Below are positions 24,801 to 35,800 of a stretch of 64,000 nucleotides of DNA, one piece after another. Position numbers and translations under genes: made by a program. Each line of letters starts with the position of its first letter. Positions within the stretch are counted from its first letter, which is position 1. This stretch comes from Capitulum mitella (Eukaryota > Arthropoda > Thecostraca > Pollicipedomorpha > Pollicipedidae). The stretch is taken from NCBI GenBank assembly GCA_030062745.1, contig CP099854.1, positions 15,350,876 through 15,414,875 of the forward strand, written 5' to 3'. The notes beneath the pieces were generated by a model. It made no database searches. It was not told the DNA's origin and worked only from the letters and a program-made list of their open reading frames with translations.

Positions 24801-25844
24801 AAAGCAAAAATGTCTACTTCATTTAATAATGCATAGCATGCCATTTTGTTCCAAACAATACAAAACTGATGCTGTCAAACATAAAAAATATCAAATGCAA
24901 GGGAGATCTAAAAAATGAAAGTACATGTTTTCAATCCCTGAGGGTGTTGTTATTCAAATAACATAGGCATTGGAGAATGCAAATTTTGGATGCCTCTGAC
25001 CATGATGGGGGCCAACTGAACCCTCTGCTACCTCTGCCTATGCCTCTTTTTAACAAGTGAAAGCCATTTTTCCTTTAAATCTTTCATCTCATCAAAGAAA
25101 TATACAACTTATGCTGAACATTTCTGATATTACAGTATCATACAGTATTCATTCATTACAATGATGCCATGGGCAATCCTTTAGAAGCGCACGCCATAAA
25201 CCAAGCACACTGGATGACACATATACGGCGCGCGTGGCAAAAGGAGACGTCAGCTGTTGCGAGAAACAACAATATTATGCACTGGAGCTCCAGGTCGTAG
25301 ATCACCTACTATTCGCTCTTGTTTTACACAGTAGGTTAGGTTAGGTTAGGTTAGGTAAGGTTAGGTTAGGTTAGGTTAGCGAATAGTAGGTGATCCACGA
25401 CCCTGGAGCTCCAGTGCATAATGTTGTTGTTTCTCGCAACAGCTGACGTCTCCTTTTGCCACGCGCGCCGTATATGTGTCATCCAGTGTGCTTGGTTTAT
25501 GGCGCACGCTTCTAAAGGATTACCGATGCCATGTACACATCCAATGACAATGCAACCAAGGCCAATGACAGAGTGCACCAAATCTACGGCCTGACTTGTG
25601 CTGTAAGGCTTGCAGTAGACAGCGAGGAAAACAAAAATTTTGAGCTGCTTCTACGCCTGTATTTGTGCCAGTACCTTTTACGCTCGAAACGGAATAGCAA
25701 GCTATGGCAAAATTCAGGCAGCCCACTGGGGCCTGATTATTCGCACCCACTTTTCGCCACAGACGACTCGATGTTGTCGGCATCTACAACGTCTTCCAGC
25801 TTCTGTTTCTTGAGTGGTGCCTCTCCATCACTTCTACCATTCAT
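12896..25844 (-). CDS. USP39: USP39/SAD1-type U4/U6.U5 tri-snRNP-associated protein 2, complete
   Basis: Thirteen exons on the minus strand: 25844-25751, 22255-22103, 21488-21375, 20259-20084, 19508-19405, 18661-18540, 17802-17702, 17130-17048, 16769-16667, 16323-16132, 15042-14902, 13991-13905, 12934-12896. All internal junctions are GT..AG and all phases close, giving 502 residues plus TGA. Residues 1-31 are a short charged leader with KKQK (exon 1 is the least certain). Residues 40-121 form a UBP-type zinc finger (ECPYLDTINR, YACLVCGKYFQG, HHVFLNLHT). Residues 124-490 are a USP-like fold. The catalytic Cys position reads NNIKANDYCN, and the His box reads GRGTYRCHTLHRG, so both catalytic residues are absent, as known for USP39. 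The family acts in nuclear pre-mRNA splicing, in tri-snRNP assembly. The C-terminus (QIYELRR plus 6 residues) is short. Introns hold a foldback transposon and at least eight tandem arrays. Confidence 0.93.
13262..13904. repeat. 32-bp minisatellite copying the USP39 exon-12 donor
   Basis: About 20 tandem units (plus-strand core actcacctggacgtacgac) begin directly at the donor of USP39 exon 13991-13905. Read in the gene sense, each unit is a near copy of the last 20-odd exon bases (ending tcgtacatccag) plus gtgagtcc. Reading through into the first unit meets an in-frame TGA, so only the first donor preserves the protein. Confidence 0.93.
14762..14901. repeat. 30-40-bp array starting at the USP39 exon-11 donor
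   Basis: Three and a half units run from the donor of exon 15042-14902. In the gene sense, the first unit begins with the donor (agg|gtcagcgccagag) and later units read ggggcagtgccagag, so the GT is lost in the derived copies. Confidence 0.8.
15362..15805. repeat. 23-bp array with 46-bp higher-order units
   Basis: Tandem units of agtgagcacacagcacactg. The first three units are 46-bp composites that include agctacaacactctgagc. It lies inside USP39 intron 10 and is not adjacent to an exon. Confidence 0.9.
16795..16915. repeat. Short tandem array in USP39 intron 8
   Basis: Five to six units of about 20 bp (cagtcggctgtcacagag) lie 25-145 bases upstream, in the gene sense, of the acceptor of exon 16769-16667. 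Confidence 0.8.
17810..18010. repeat. Degenerate GGTCA pentamer array
   Basis: Imperfect (ggtca)n with cagatcaggccaaacc variants, starting next to the acceptor of USP39 exon 17802-17702. A similar pentamer array lies in SF1 intron 2. Confidence 0.7.
19558..19622. repeat. CACACCC simple repeat
   Basis: A microsatellite-like stretch of cacacaccc units inside USP39 intron 4, about 50 bp upstream (gene sense) of exon 19508-19405. Confidence 0.85.
20264..21020. repeat. 34-bp minisatellite copying a USP39 acceptor
   Basis: About 22 highly regular copies of a 34-bp unit (plus-strand core ctcagctcagcaccgtctga). In the gene sense each unit reads tctgaccggcctcag followed by ac, close to the genuine acceptor tgactggcccacag|ac of exon 20259-20084, which the array adjoins. 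The very low divergence suggests recent expansion. Confidence 0.93.
21638..21925. repeat. 71-bp tandem repeat, four copies
   Basis: Four near-identical 71-bp units containing gcacactgcacatctctcca and ending near cagtgtgatt, inside USP39 intron 2. Confidence 0.92.
22905..22966. mobile_element. Very short retroposon with 13-bp target duplication
   Basis: A 62-bp insert ends in a (ccaa)n tail and is flanked by exact 13-bp direct repeats, actgtactactgc, at 892-904 and 967-979 of the 22-kb block. Target duplication plus a simple 3' tail indicates a severely 5'-truncated LINE or SINE. Confidence 0.75.
22967..25162. other. USP39 intron 1, no other gene confirmed
   Basis: A minus-strand open stretch of about 90 codons at 23275-23550 (containing LRLNSRSGLYVSGQL) looks protein-like but has no recognised domain. 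The rest is AT-rich with short frames only. All lies inside the large first intron of USP39 if the exon-1 call is right. Confidence 0.35.
25172..25524. mobile_element. Mutator-like foldback element with TTAGG loop
   Basis: Two near-perfect inverted arms of about 145 bp (25172-25316 and 25378-25524) enclose about ten TTAGG-type pentamers. The termini are ggcaatcc and ggattacc, inverted copies of each other. Exact 9-bp direct repeats gatgccatg flank the element (25163-25171 and 25525-25533). Long terminal inverted repeats with 9-bp target duplications are typical of Mutator-like elements. No transposase is encoded. It sits in USP39 intron 1, about 220 bp from exon 1. Confidence 0.85.
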
Positions 25845-25849
25845 ATTTA

Positions 25850-28800
25850 CGAAAAACGTCCTCCGGAGCGGACACTTTATAGACGAGCGCGAACGCCGGT
25901 CGAGTTCTTGGTCGAGTCAATGTTTATAGTGGTGGTCAAGGAGTCGTCTTACAATCAAACGGTAGTCGTCTCCATATTTACGTGAGCACTAAATGCCAAC
26001 TTTGCACTCAAAGCATAAAATTGACGTAAGATTGACATAAAATAAGACATAAGCATAAGATTGACGAAAATTCAAGACCAGTGCATGAACGTAGCCAAGG
26101 TTCAGAAATGGGAGGAGGGGGCAGGCTGATTGCAAACCTCCAAAATAGGAAGGGTCAGGGCCGGATCCAGGATTTCGGAAGGGGGCAGGCGAACGGTCAA
26201 CGCGAGGCCCTCTCTCGCGCCACCCCCCATTTTTTGCTCTTGAGATGTGAAAAAGGCGTTAATCTGCTCGAGCCCAGCAAAAACGCTTGATGTAATGTTT
26301 CATTTTCCTATCATATAAAGTATACTTTACATTGAATTTTTCGGTTATAATCGAAAAATTCAAGCGCTTCACCTCATTTGAGAGGATTTTGCGTTTTGTT
26401 CACTTACAAAGGGGCCGGAATATAACAACGGCGGGATTTTAGACAGCGGCGTCCCCCCCCCCTTTTGAAACATCGTGTCTGTTTTTGGTATAAGAACAGC
26501 TCTGCAACCTCATAGTTTCTGAAGACTTTTTTGCGAGCTAAAGGTAAGGTTCCCTCTTGCATTTGCAGGGGATTTCTGGTGGTCTCTGACCGTCCGCCTC
26601 GTCAGGGCCCTCTTGTGGCCTCAGGCTGCTTTTACAGCTCCACGTGTCCCTCGGGACGTCCAAGGCGTTCCTTTAGCAGTTTAAAGGCAATTTCATGGAA
26701 CCTTGTGGCAATTTCAGACACACCTAAACCATCTCGGCTTCCCGCTGTAAAGTACGCCCTAGGCGCCTTCTTATACCACCAGCGGCTCGGTCATCCGTCT
26801 GTCCACTACTAAGGCCTTGGCCGTGCAACCATTGCTCCGCCTGCCAGGCAACTGCAACCCGGCTTATTAGATATGGTTACGCGTTCACTGTAGGGCAATC
26901 CCGGCACACCGCACGGAGGGAAAATCATTTACTGTCACATTTATTGAAATCACCAAATTACGTTTTCATACTATTGGTGCGACCCAGTTAATGGCCCTGG
27001 TATGAATGCACAAATACGTGAAATACAAAGTATCGAAAGCAAACGGTCAAAATGACGGCACATACACACTAACACTCGCATGGACACAGGAAAATCACAC
27101 TTGTAAGCAGCCGCTCCCTCTTTGGACCCACTCAGGTGAAACAGCGGTACGGAGTGTCCCGTTTTTGGGCTGGCGCCATCGACATACGCCCATCTGAGCG
27201 CACGCATGCGCGGGAGCCGGCCGCGTAGCCGCGAGCACCAGTTCCTGGCGGTCTCGGCGGCCGCGCCTTTCGCTTACGCGTTCGCTGCTGGTCCTGCGCC
27301 GTGCCTCTCCGCCACACGACGTCGATCAATATCCCCGCACCGTGGCCATCTTTTCCTACACCTCCTGTCGTCCCGGGAAAACTTTCGCCGTCTAAGGAGC
27401 CCTGCAAGAAAAAGCAAGGGTCCTCTATAAGTTTTCCCCGCAGTGACAGAGGCGCCGCTGGCAATGCTTTACGTCCTTTGGCCGTTTCAGGAGCTGTCTG
27501 GACGTCTCAAGGTTTAGTAGTTTCAGGGGCTCTCTCGCATCATGAACCTTCAGCTTTCCACACAGCTCCGCGAAACCCATTCGGGGCCCATATGCTGTCA
27601 TAGGGACTCAGTCCTCACCTTGGCCGTCTCAGGGTCTCTGTAACCTTTTTGTCGATTTCAGGAGAAATCTGCCGTGTTGGGGCCTTGTTGTGGTCTCAGG
27701 GGCTCTTTGGGAGTTTCAGGAGCCCTTCTCTACGTCTCATGGGTCATCTAACCCTCTCAGAGACCCCCTGACTGCATTAAGACCCCGTCGCAATTTTACA
27801 GAGACGTTGTGGAACTCATACAGAGCCCTTTCTCAGGCCTCGGAGGGAGAGCAATCATTCCCATCGCCCTTTCCCCTGGATCCCTGCCTGGGAAGGGCGG
27901 TGGTAAAAATCCTTTTTTTCGGGCGTTGCATGACAAACGACGGTTGAAATCCCTTCTGTTAAATTTCAAAGTCCAAGGAATAGTACCGTCAATGGGAAAT
28001 GCCTATTTGGTACCGTAAGAATTAGGTGGAGCAAATCGCCACTTTGGGAAAACTGTAGGGGGGGGGGCATGTCCCCCGCAGTCCCGCAAATATTTCACCC
28101 CTGGACCCGTGGGCGTGCTGGTGATGTTCTTATGTTCCGATTAGCACATAACGAGACAAAACCCGAGAAAGGTCGTTCCACATCCTGCGCAAAAGGAACC
28201 AAATCGATCCCCATTCTCAGGCACAACACATCTTCAGGCATGGTGGAAAGATTAAGGACGATGAAAAACCCACGAGGGTAGCACAAACCTCTTGCTATGT
28301 TACGGCATGACACTGCTCAGGGACGAGGGAGGCGGTGGCAAAGCCTCGTCTAACATGATAACTGGGGGAAGGGCGTGGTCAGCCCCCCCCCCCCAGTAAA
28401 GCTGTCAGCCCCCCAGGCAAGGAAAACTGGGAAACGGGGGGGGGGGCAGTTGGGATGCTGGAAATGATAAAATCTAACATATGGTTGTCTGTGGAGACGT
28501 AACATTTTTTTAAGTGAAATCTGACGAAAATTTCCTGAACTTCACGTCTTCAGAAATGATGGCATTGTTCGGTGACAGCGGAATGAAGGTAAAGAAGATG
28601 AAGCCCCAGGACCTCGTGAACATTCACGATTGATTCAGCCAGAAGATAATCAGAGAGCTCCAAACTCAGGGTAAGGGACCTCGCATGAGAGGCTTTCGTA
28701 GCTCGTCGGAGCGAAGCCAAACTGTACACGAAGACAGACTTCTCCCAGGCATCATGGAAAACGTACGACATGCTGAAGGTGATGATAGATATGACGGACG

Positions 28801-29465
28801 TGCCCGAGATACGGACCACATCCAGGAACGTCAACGCGTCTAAGGCCAAACGACTCTGCGATGCGCTGCTGTCGCTCATCTCAGAGCACAAACAGACCTC
28901 CCGGAAAACGTTATTGCAACAGGCCAAACACAGCAGCCGGGATCTCGGTAGATGAAGGAGTGGAATGACTGCAGGATGTGCGAGGTGGCTTCATGTCATG
29001 TGTGATGGAAAAATCCGAATGAAGACGAAAGTTGATTGCGCTTATGACTGCATGTCTGTTCATTTACGTGATGCCCAAACCTTGCATATGCGAGTATATA
29101 CTGCACACGATTTGCGACAGATTTCCATTGCTTAATGAGTTTATAAGTCATGCTAGTTGCCCTTTATGGTCGTCAGCGTCCTCCTTCCCTTGTATTTTGC
29201 GTAATATTGCTTGTATTGCAATTTCCTCCTTCGTCTGTACGATCCAACCTTTCTGTGATCTTAGCAATTAATTCGTGGACCACTGGTGTCGATTTTATTC
29301 TTTTGGAGGGGCCACGCCCCCTCCCATGTGGATCTTTGCCTCTCCAAAGCTAATCTAATCCCCCCAGTATTTTTCTGCCGGTTTTGACAAAGCAATAATG
29401 ACGAAAAGAACTGCTGCAATAGATAAGAAATACGCAGAAAGCGTAGGATATGCCTTAAAATGATC
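25850..29465. other. Transposon-rich intergenic block
   Basis: No gene was confirmed. A TATAAAG on the minus strand (25881-25875) precedes the USP39 ATG by 31 bases, probably too close to be its TATA box. A CpG-rich patch at 27180-27330 contains an NRF1-like palindromic motif (cacgcatgcgcg, about 27201-27212). The stretches 26550-26810 and 27480-27870 look like a strongly diverged tandem repeat rich in tttcagg and gtctcaggggctctt phrases. Long poly-C/G runs occur at 28058-28065, 28382-28394 and 28436-28446. A minus-strand open frame of 126 codons at 28550-28927 has one hydrophobic segment but no recognisable family. Confidence 0.35.
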
Positions 29466-29469
29466 TTAG

Positions 29470-30672
29470 CCCTATTCCCGGAGGGACAGACGGTATGGTC
29501 GATTCCCGGCAGGGGGGGGGCGGATTCGGCCCCCTTTGAAATCTCGAGAACTACACCTCCGATTTCATCGCAACAAACGCCAGTCGATTTGCCATGACGT
29601 GAACTACATTTTTATAAAAATAAATTTTCTAAATTTTGAAATGTGTGGATACAGGGGGGCAAAAATGTCAAAATGGGAGTACTTTTGGACTTCTTATAAC
29701 TCCGTTGTTTATGGACCGATTTCAGTGAAACTGGCATGAATCGAGAGATTATGGATAGGGCTTTTACCATTGGTCCACAAAACTGAAATTTTGAGAAAAT
29801 CCATGGGCGTTCACAGGGTTTCAAAAATAGGAAGATTAGTTTTCTAACAAGTGAATGAACAAAAAAGGCAAAAACACTTTCTTGGCTTCTGCTAGTCATG
29901 CTATGTTAAAGATGTAAGAATCGCATTACAATGTTTGTATTATGTTAGCATAGGCGATGCCAGGGACATGAAAAAAGGGGAACTGTCATGGTCACATGTT
30001 CTTCAGATCAACTTGTGATCTTTGACCTTAAATGAGTTCCAGTGACCTTGGAGTCACTTTGAATGATCTCGTGTGCATTTAATATTACCTGTAAACGTTT
30101 TCAATCATTTGAATTCACTCTATTTCAAAAACTTAATTCTATGGCTATTGCGATATAGGGTACGCGAGCTGACACTTTAGGTCATAGCTCCGTGACCCGA
30201 CCTGATATCAAGCTGAAACTTGGTACACAAGTAGAGGGCACCGTTCTACGTCATATGTATTTTGGGTTTGGCACTTGAAAAAAACGGTGCCGAAATTATT
30301 GCAAAAAAATGACCTTTGACCTTGACCTGACCCTGTAAAGTGACCTCAGATAAACAAAATTACATCTGCGCATTGCCCAACTATTTAGTTATACATCCAC
30401 ATAAAGTTTTAAGTTCTATCTTAAAAGTCTGTTTTTGGCAGACATTTTTCTTTTACCCTCAACATCGCCAATAAATTACCTGAGGTGCCTCCCAAAAACG
30501 TTGCCTGGCTCCGCTCCTGAGCAAAGCAGAATTTTGGAATTTTGTCACGGCACGTAGAAAAAATAGCTAGGAAAAGTCGCCAAGTTTCGTGAAGCTACGT
30601 TAAAAAGCCTGGGATTGGCAAGCAAAAAAAAAAACCAGGGGGTGGATTCAGCGCCCCCCCCCCCCTGCCGGG
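29470..30672. mobile_element. Non-autonomous DNA transposon, CCCTATTCCCGG family, copy 1
   Basis: The left end ccctattcccgg and the right end ccgggaataggg are inverted copies. Just inside lie ggcggattcggccccc and its diverged counterpart. The interior has no open transposase. The same internal sequence, including tcgagaactac, tgacctttgaccttgacctg and ttgcctggctccgc, recurs at 41975-43093 and partly at 43094-43672. Confidence 0.75.
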
Positions 30673-30741
30673 AATAGGGTCAAACATTTAGAAAAGAATT
30701 AACGGCAAATTTTGTGGCCAAACGGGCGCACCACTATTTAG

Positions 30742-32004
30742 GTGCGTCGTTCACGAGCCGGCTACATCTCCAGCACGGTCAGCGGCTCTGTAACCATAAT
30801 GACGGCGGAGCTGGACCGCGACACCTTCCTCGAAAGGCTTCAGGGCCTACAGAGGGAGTGCGAGAGCCTGCTGGGCCGCACCGGCCTGGACGAGCGCGGC
30901 ATCTTCGACGCCCTGTTGCCGGGCTGCGAGCAGGTGGTGTCCGGCTGCGGCCTCGGCCTGAGGAAGCTCCTGAACAGCTCCGAGTGCTGTCGCCGGCTGC
31001 TGCGGCCCGTCTACACCTTACTGGGCCGCTGCTGGTCAACCCACGGCGATGATCTCCGGCAGACGATGGACGGCCTTTGCTCCGGCCTGAGATGACACTC
31101 CGCCCGCTGGCGGCCGACCGCGCCGAGATGGACGACCTCGCCTTCTACACCGCCTGCGTGCCGAACGAGGGAGCGCGCGTGGTGGCCCAACCACTACACG
31201 GCGCCGGCGTTCCAAGCGGCGAACCGCGCCGTGAGCGTCGACAGCGGCATTGACCTGCAGCTGGCCGTGACGAAGGAGGAGCACGGCAGCTCCGCCCAAT
31301 GGACGCCGCTGCTCGGCGGGCCTCCCGACTGCGAGCCGGCGCCGCTGGCCTCGGCCGGCCGCCGACGCGTGCCCGCCGTCAGCAAGGACAACTGCAGCAT
31401 GCTCAAGTTCCGCCGGACGTAACGCGACCGCTGCGGCTGCCGCCACCTGGGCATGGACGTCCTCGACGGCGGCCCGCGCGCGGACGACGGCCGCGTCTGC
31501 TCCCCGCTGGAGACACTCACCTGCCGGTCCGACCTGGTCGCACGCATGTTCAACACCGCCTTCCGCGGCGGGGAGTGGTGCCGCCCGGCGTGCGTGTCCG
31601 ACACGGTCAGCACCACGGCCACCTACGAGCGTCAGCTGAGACGGAGCGGCGCGCTCGCTGGCGGCGGCAGCTCCTTCGCCGTCTTCTACGAGGCGCTGCG
31701 TTTCACGCGCGTCGCCACCTCCGTGCCGTCGCTGATGGACTGGGCCAAGGACGTGGGCGGCATCGCCGGTCTCTTCCTGGGCATGAGCCTGGTGAGCTTC
31801 AGCGAGCTGCTGTGGTTGCTGTTGACGGGCGGCTACCAGGTGCTGCGGCTGGTCGCCGGCGTGCCCTGGAACGCGCCCGGCCAGCCGTCGCCGCCCCAGC
31901 AGCGGGGTTGGACTGAGCGGGCCCGGCCCGTGGTCCAGATCAGGCCCGCGCCCGGCCCGGACGGACCAGGCCCCGCCGTCCAGCCGTCCGGCCGCTGGTT
32001 CTGA
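30742..32004 (+). pseudogene. DEG/ENaC (pickpocket-like) channel fragment, disabled
   Basis: The reading frame shows the extracellular and C-terminal part of an epithelial sodium channel subunit. FDALLPGCEQVV with a Cys-rich stretch ending LLGRCW is followed by SVDSGIDLQLAVTK, a Cys-rich DRCGCRHLGM segment, and the hallmark second membrane segment DVGGIAGLFLGMSLVSFSEL near 31755-31815. Family members are Na+ channels of the plasma membrane. The fragment is broken. The main frame meets TGA at 31093, homology appears to pass through another frame at about 31090-31190, and a TAA interrupts at 31420-31422. The first membrane segment and N-terminus are missing. It is a pseudogene, or a poorly assembled single exon of a real gene. 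Confidence 0.72.
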
Positions 32005-32150
32005 ACTGGTGCAGACCGGTGACCACTGGATCTGACCTGCTGCAGACCTACGGCCGCTGGTTCTGAACTGGTACAGACCGGTGACCACTGGATCTGACCT
32101 GCTGCAGACCTACGGCCGCTGGATCTGACCTGGCGCACACCTCAACGGCC
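31990..32150. repeat. 62-bp tandem repeat beginning at the channel stop codon
   Basis: Two full units and part of a third, each starting ggccgctggttctga, which is the last codons and stop of the DEG/ENaC frame (TGA at 32002-32004). Confidence 0.85.
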
Positions 32151-32285
32151 GATGGATCTGATCCGATGCAGACCTCACTGGCACTGAATCTGGGCTGATG
32201 TGGACATTATTGGCCGTTGGCTCAGAGCGTGGGTCATCTGCACATCGCGCTAAACCCGAGTGGACGTATTCGTCACTGTCGCACA

Positions 32286-32555
32286 CAGGCACGTAGCCAG
32301 GATTTCCGGGGGGGGGGATGTTGAACTTTGTCATATGCCATTGGGCTGGCATATGACGAAATTGAAAGAAAAAATAGGTAATTTTATGTAATGTACGTAA
32401 TATTCAACGTACGGGAAGACATGTCATGTTTGCTTTTGCAACACATATGTGATCACTATTCCGTATTCCTGCGAAATCGCCATATATCTAGTGAGGACAG
32501 CTTGGCTCAGGGGGGGAAGCATGGCCCCTATGGCCCGCCTTGGCTACGCTCCTGA
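32286..32555. mobile_element. hAT-like MITE, 270 bp
   Basis: The ends are inverted (caggcacgtagccagg at the left; ccttggctacgctcctg at the right) and flanked by tcgcaca direct repeats (32279-32285 and 32556-32562). No coding sequence. The CAGG-type end and 7-8-bp duplication suggest hAT. Confidence 0.7.
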
Positions 32556-33072
32556 TCGCACAGATGCTCGTTAATTAGCAAATATCTTCAATAATAACCG
32601 TAGAATGACTCAGGCAATGAATATATCTGAACGGCGTTCTGATAACTTCAGTAAAATGGAATTTCCTTTCCTTATGTATGTTCGCATGTGAAAAAGAAGA
32701 ATTCTCCCGTGATGCTTTTAATTGTTGATCAATAATAGGTTGAAATATTATGTGCATTGTTACGCATAGTTGCTTGCGTCGCGTTCACCAGTCGCGGTCC
32801 CGTGAGCTTCATACTCGCTATCCTGACACAAAGCTTAACACTGCGTTTGCTCTGCACATATCTTCATTTCATTTCCACGAATAGTACGAATAAATACATT
32901 TCATCAATGTTGGTCTGCAAGCCTGTGGTCATTCGGAGAATTAATTCACGTAAATCAACACGTCCTGGGGCTGAGCAGATTCGTCAATATCAAACTGGTG
33001 AAATGATGATGATTGTAAGTGTGGAAATGACGGGGAAAGGACTTTTACGGGTTGCAAAAACCATGATCAAAT

Positions 33073-33226
33073 ATCGCCATTGACGACGACGAGAGGCGCT
33101 ACGACATCCACTTCACGACGGTGGCGGCCAACGTCGTCACAGCCGTGGGTACCAGGACGGTGCTCCAGGCCTGTAACAGCGTCAAATACGTGCGGCGCTC
33201 GAACAGTGCCCTGTTGCAACCCAGTT
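33073..33226 (+). other. GC-rich coding-like fragment of unknown identity
   Basis: About 50 codons (IDDDERRYDIHFTTVAANVV onward) remain open in a GC-rich patch surrounded by AT-rich DNA, ending at TAG. No start, domain or splice sites were recognised. It may be a relic exon, and a hAT insertion lies 37 bp to its right. Confidence 0.25.
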
Positions 33227-33959
33227 AGGGTACCTCCGCCTGCGGAGATGTTACTTTGAGATTAGGGATGCACCGGATATCCGGTCCGGCCGGATATCCG
33301 GCCGGATATTAGAGATTATCCGGTATCCGGTATCCGGCCGGATATTTTTGTGATCCGGCCGGACACTGCCGGATAATTAACCTCCCGGTGTACAATCAAG
33401 ACGGTGCTCTAATGTCTGCGTCCAAAACCGTTTCAGGGGAAACGTGGCTTGTTGTGTTAGATTGTCGATGTAACTGGCAGTTCCACGTCGGTCTGGAGAC
33501 CTTGGAACCAATTCTTTTCTGTATTGGTCCGGCAAGGTTCGGACATATCTTTGCAAAAATGGGACGCAAGTTCAAAACTGTGAAACAATAGCCAGCATGC
33601 GGTCAGTAGCTCATCTTGTGATTTATCATCTTCCTTTTTTCGAAATATTTCTTATCTTTCTCAAATTCTGACACAAATGCATAAAGGAAAAATATAAATT
33701 GTGGGCACTGGAAAATGAGACAGTATTTAAAGTCATACCATAAGCACATTTATTACTGTATGAACATTAAACTTTGCAGAAATGTAGTCATAACCGTTGC
33801 GGTCAGTTTTTGCTTAATGGATCATCTTCATCACCTCTCATCTGTCGGCAACACGCACGCGTCTGGGTACGCGCACCAGCATTTAACGCGGTATCTCTAG
33901 ATCCAGAGCAGCGATCACCTGGCTCATCCAGCGCTTTAGGGCGACTTTGGATGTTACGT

Positions 33960-34620
33960 ACCAGTCTCCCTGATACATCCTCTGCTTAATGACGCCCCAG
34001 ATGTCCTCAGTAGGACACATCTGGTGCACACAGGGGGACTGCTGTCACGCACTACATACGGCACTCTGGCCTCTTCCAGCAACTTGAGCGTTTTCTTCGC
34101 ATAATGAGCGCTGGCCAAGTCTGGCCAGATCAACATGTCCCTCTCGAAACAGTCCTCATCCAAATATGGGATGAGCACATCTTCTACGCACTTCTCACGG
34201 TACACGTTACCATCAACATTACCCATACCCGGCATGATAGCCGGCTTTGTCACACCCCTGAGAGCGATGGCGGGCCACACGAAAAGATTGCGGGGAAACT
34301 TGCTCTCTGGCCTCAGTTGTACTTCTGCTGGACTTCTGCTGGACGTGCTCCAACAGAGTACCCAAGGTTTCCTGACATATACCTCTCGTGGTAGGTGAAG
34401 TAGCTTTCGTCGTCCATGGCAATGCCCCGTTCTTTCCGATTTCATGTGATCCGCGGGACAGTTTCCGGATGCGGGTCATTTGGGCGACCTCTTGTTTTTG
34501 GGTGAACTGGGGTGACCTCTTGCTCTTTCGGTACCGAACCTTGTTTGCCACCAATATTTTGTTGTCACGTACGTTCTGGAGATTCCAAACCTTCCAGCCG
34601 GAACGCGTCATGACACCCGT
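33960..34620 (-). pseudogene. Tc1/mariner-superfamily transposase relic
   Basis: Three pieces of a DDE transposase occur in order on the minus strand but in shifting frames. DDESYF with FTYHERYMSG (near 34400) holds the first Asp, IWPDLASAHYAKKTL (near 34120) the second, and PTEDIWGVIKQRMY (near 33990) the third. Upstream, 34450-34610 resembles part of the helix-turn-helix region. Frameshifts make it inactive. It is nested in the hAT element. Confidence 0.75.
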
Positions 34621-34654
34621 TGTTTTTACTGCTCGAATCAGCTACAGCTGTCTT

Positions 34655-35800
34655 TTAACACGCGCACTGGAATGGGGATCTTTTTGTGCCCCCCACCTGC
34701 TCTTCTTGAATATCTCGAGAACGCATCTGAGCTGGTTGCTGTTACTTTGTGACAGTTATGGCCATTGAATAACTCGTCGAATGGCGTAGAAAAATTGGAA
34801 ATCAGCCGAAAATTTTGAAGTTTCAAGCATTTCAAGTCAAACAACACGAAAACGACGGTTGTCGCTGACAAATGGGAACTTTGTGAAAGAACTGGCGTTC
34901 TACTTAAGACTGCTGTTTGAACACAGTCAGGCGATGTCATTCGGGCATAAGTGATGGACGTACCAAGGCCACAGCCAGGGTCAATAAGGGTTAAGGGCAT
35001 CAAAGGTCAAGGTTTGTGATCTGATCCAGATTTCCTTTGCAACATGTCAGTTTGTATGAAATATGCATTCGAAGGCCCTAATACAAAAACGTGTGCACAC
35101 ACTGATACGCTTACATATTCCAAGGTCATTGAAGGTCAAGGTCGTTAAAGGCCAAGGTCAAATATCTTGTAACCTTGCTCAGATTTGTTCTGCGACATGT
35201 CGATTTGTATGAAATATGCATTCAAAGACCCTAATGAAGACACGTGTGCGCACATGCAGACGCTTATATATATGCCAGAGTCATTTCAGGTCAAAGTCAT
35301 CAAAGGTCAAGGGCAGGTTTCTGTGACCTGGTCCAGATTTGTTTTGCAATACATCGCTTTGTGTGAAATACGCATTCAAAGACCCTTCTAAAACACGTTT
35401 GGCATATTGATACTGACATGTACATACATACATAGCTATACATACATACAGAAATATAAACGCTGGAAATGACCAGATGTACCGATGTTAGCTACCTTCA
35501 CTGAAAATACGCCAAAAGATACATGTCGCGCCCTCATTTACTCTCAAACTGTCCCGTGTTGTTCAAAATCTGATCTGTAAAAGATGAAAAAATGACGTCA
35601 CAGGTCACTGACCTGACATGACCTCGACCCAAAATCCCCAGTCAAGACGCCAAATGAATGGAAGTTATCGTATTCCACGTTTTAACGGCCCAACAAACAA
35701 CCCGTTTCGTTCGAAAAGTTGTACGGAATGGCTTGTACAGGCCGATAAAGTGTCCAAAGTTGACCTTTTCCACCTCATTTGGCCCTGAAGATATCGACTC
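34655..35800. mobile_element. TAACRCGCACTGGAA-type DNA element, truncated copy
   Basis: Starts ttaacacgcgcactggaa and shares about 1.1 kb of colinear sequence with 51036-52322, including tatctcgagaacg, gaataactcgtcga and tandem tgcattcaaagaccctaat segments with aaggtcaaggtca motifs. The right inverted end is missing. Nested in the hAT element. Confidence 0.7.

Noticed and set aside
28550-28927. 126-codon minus-strand frame considered as a chemoreceptor fragment
   Set aside because: Only one hydrophobic segment is present, with no family signature, a non-ATG start and no splice context.
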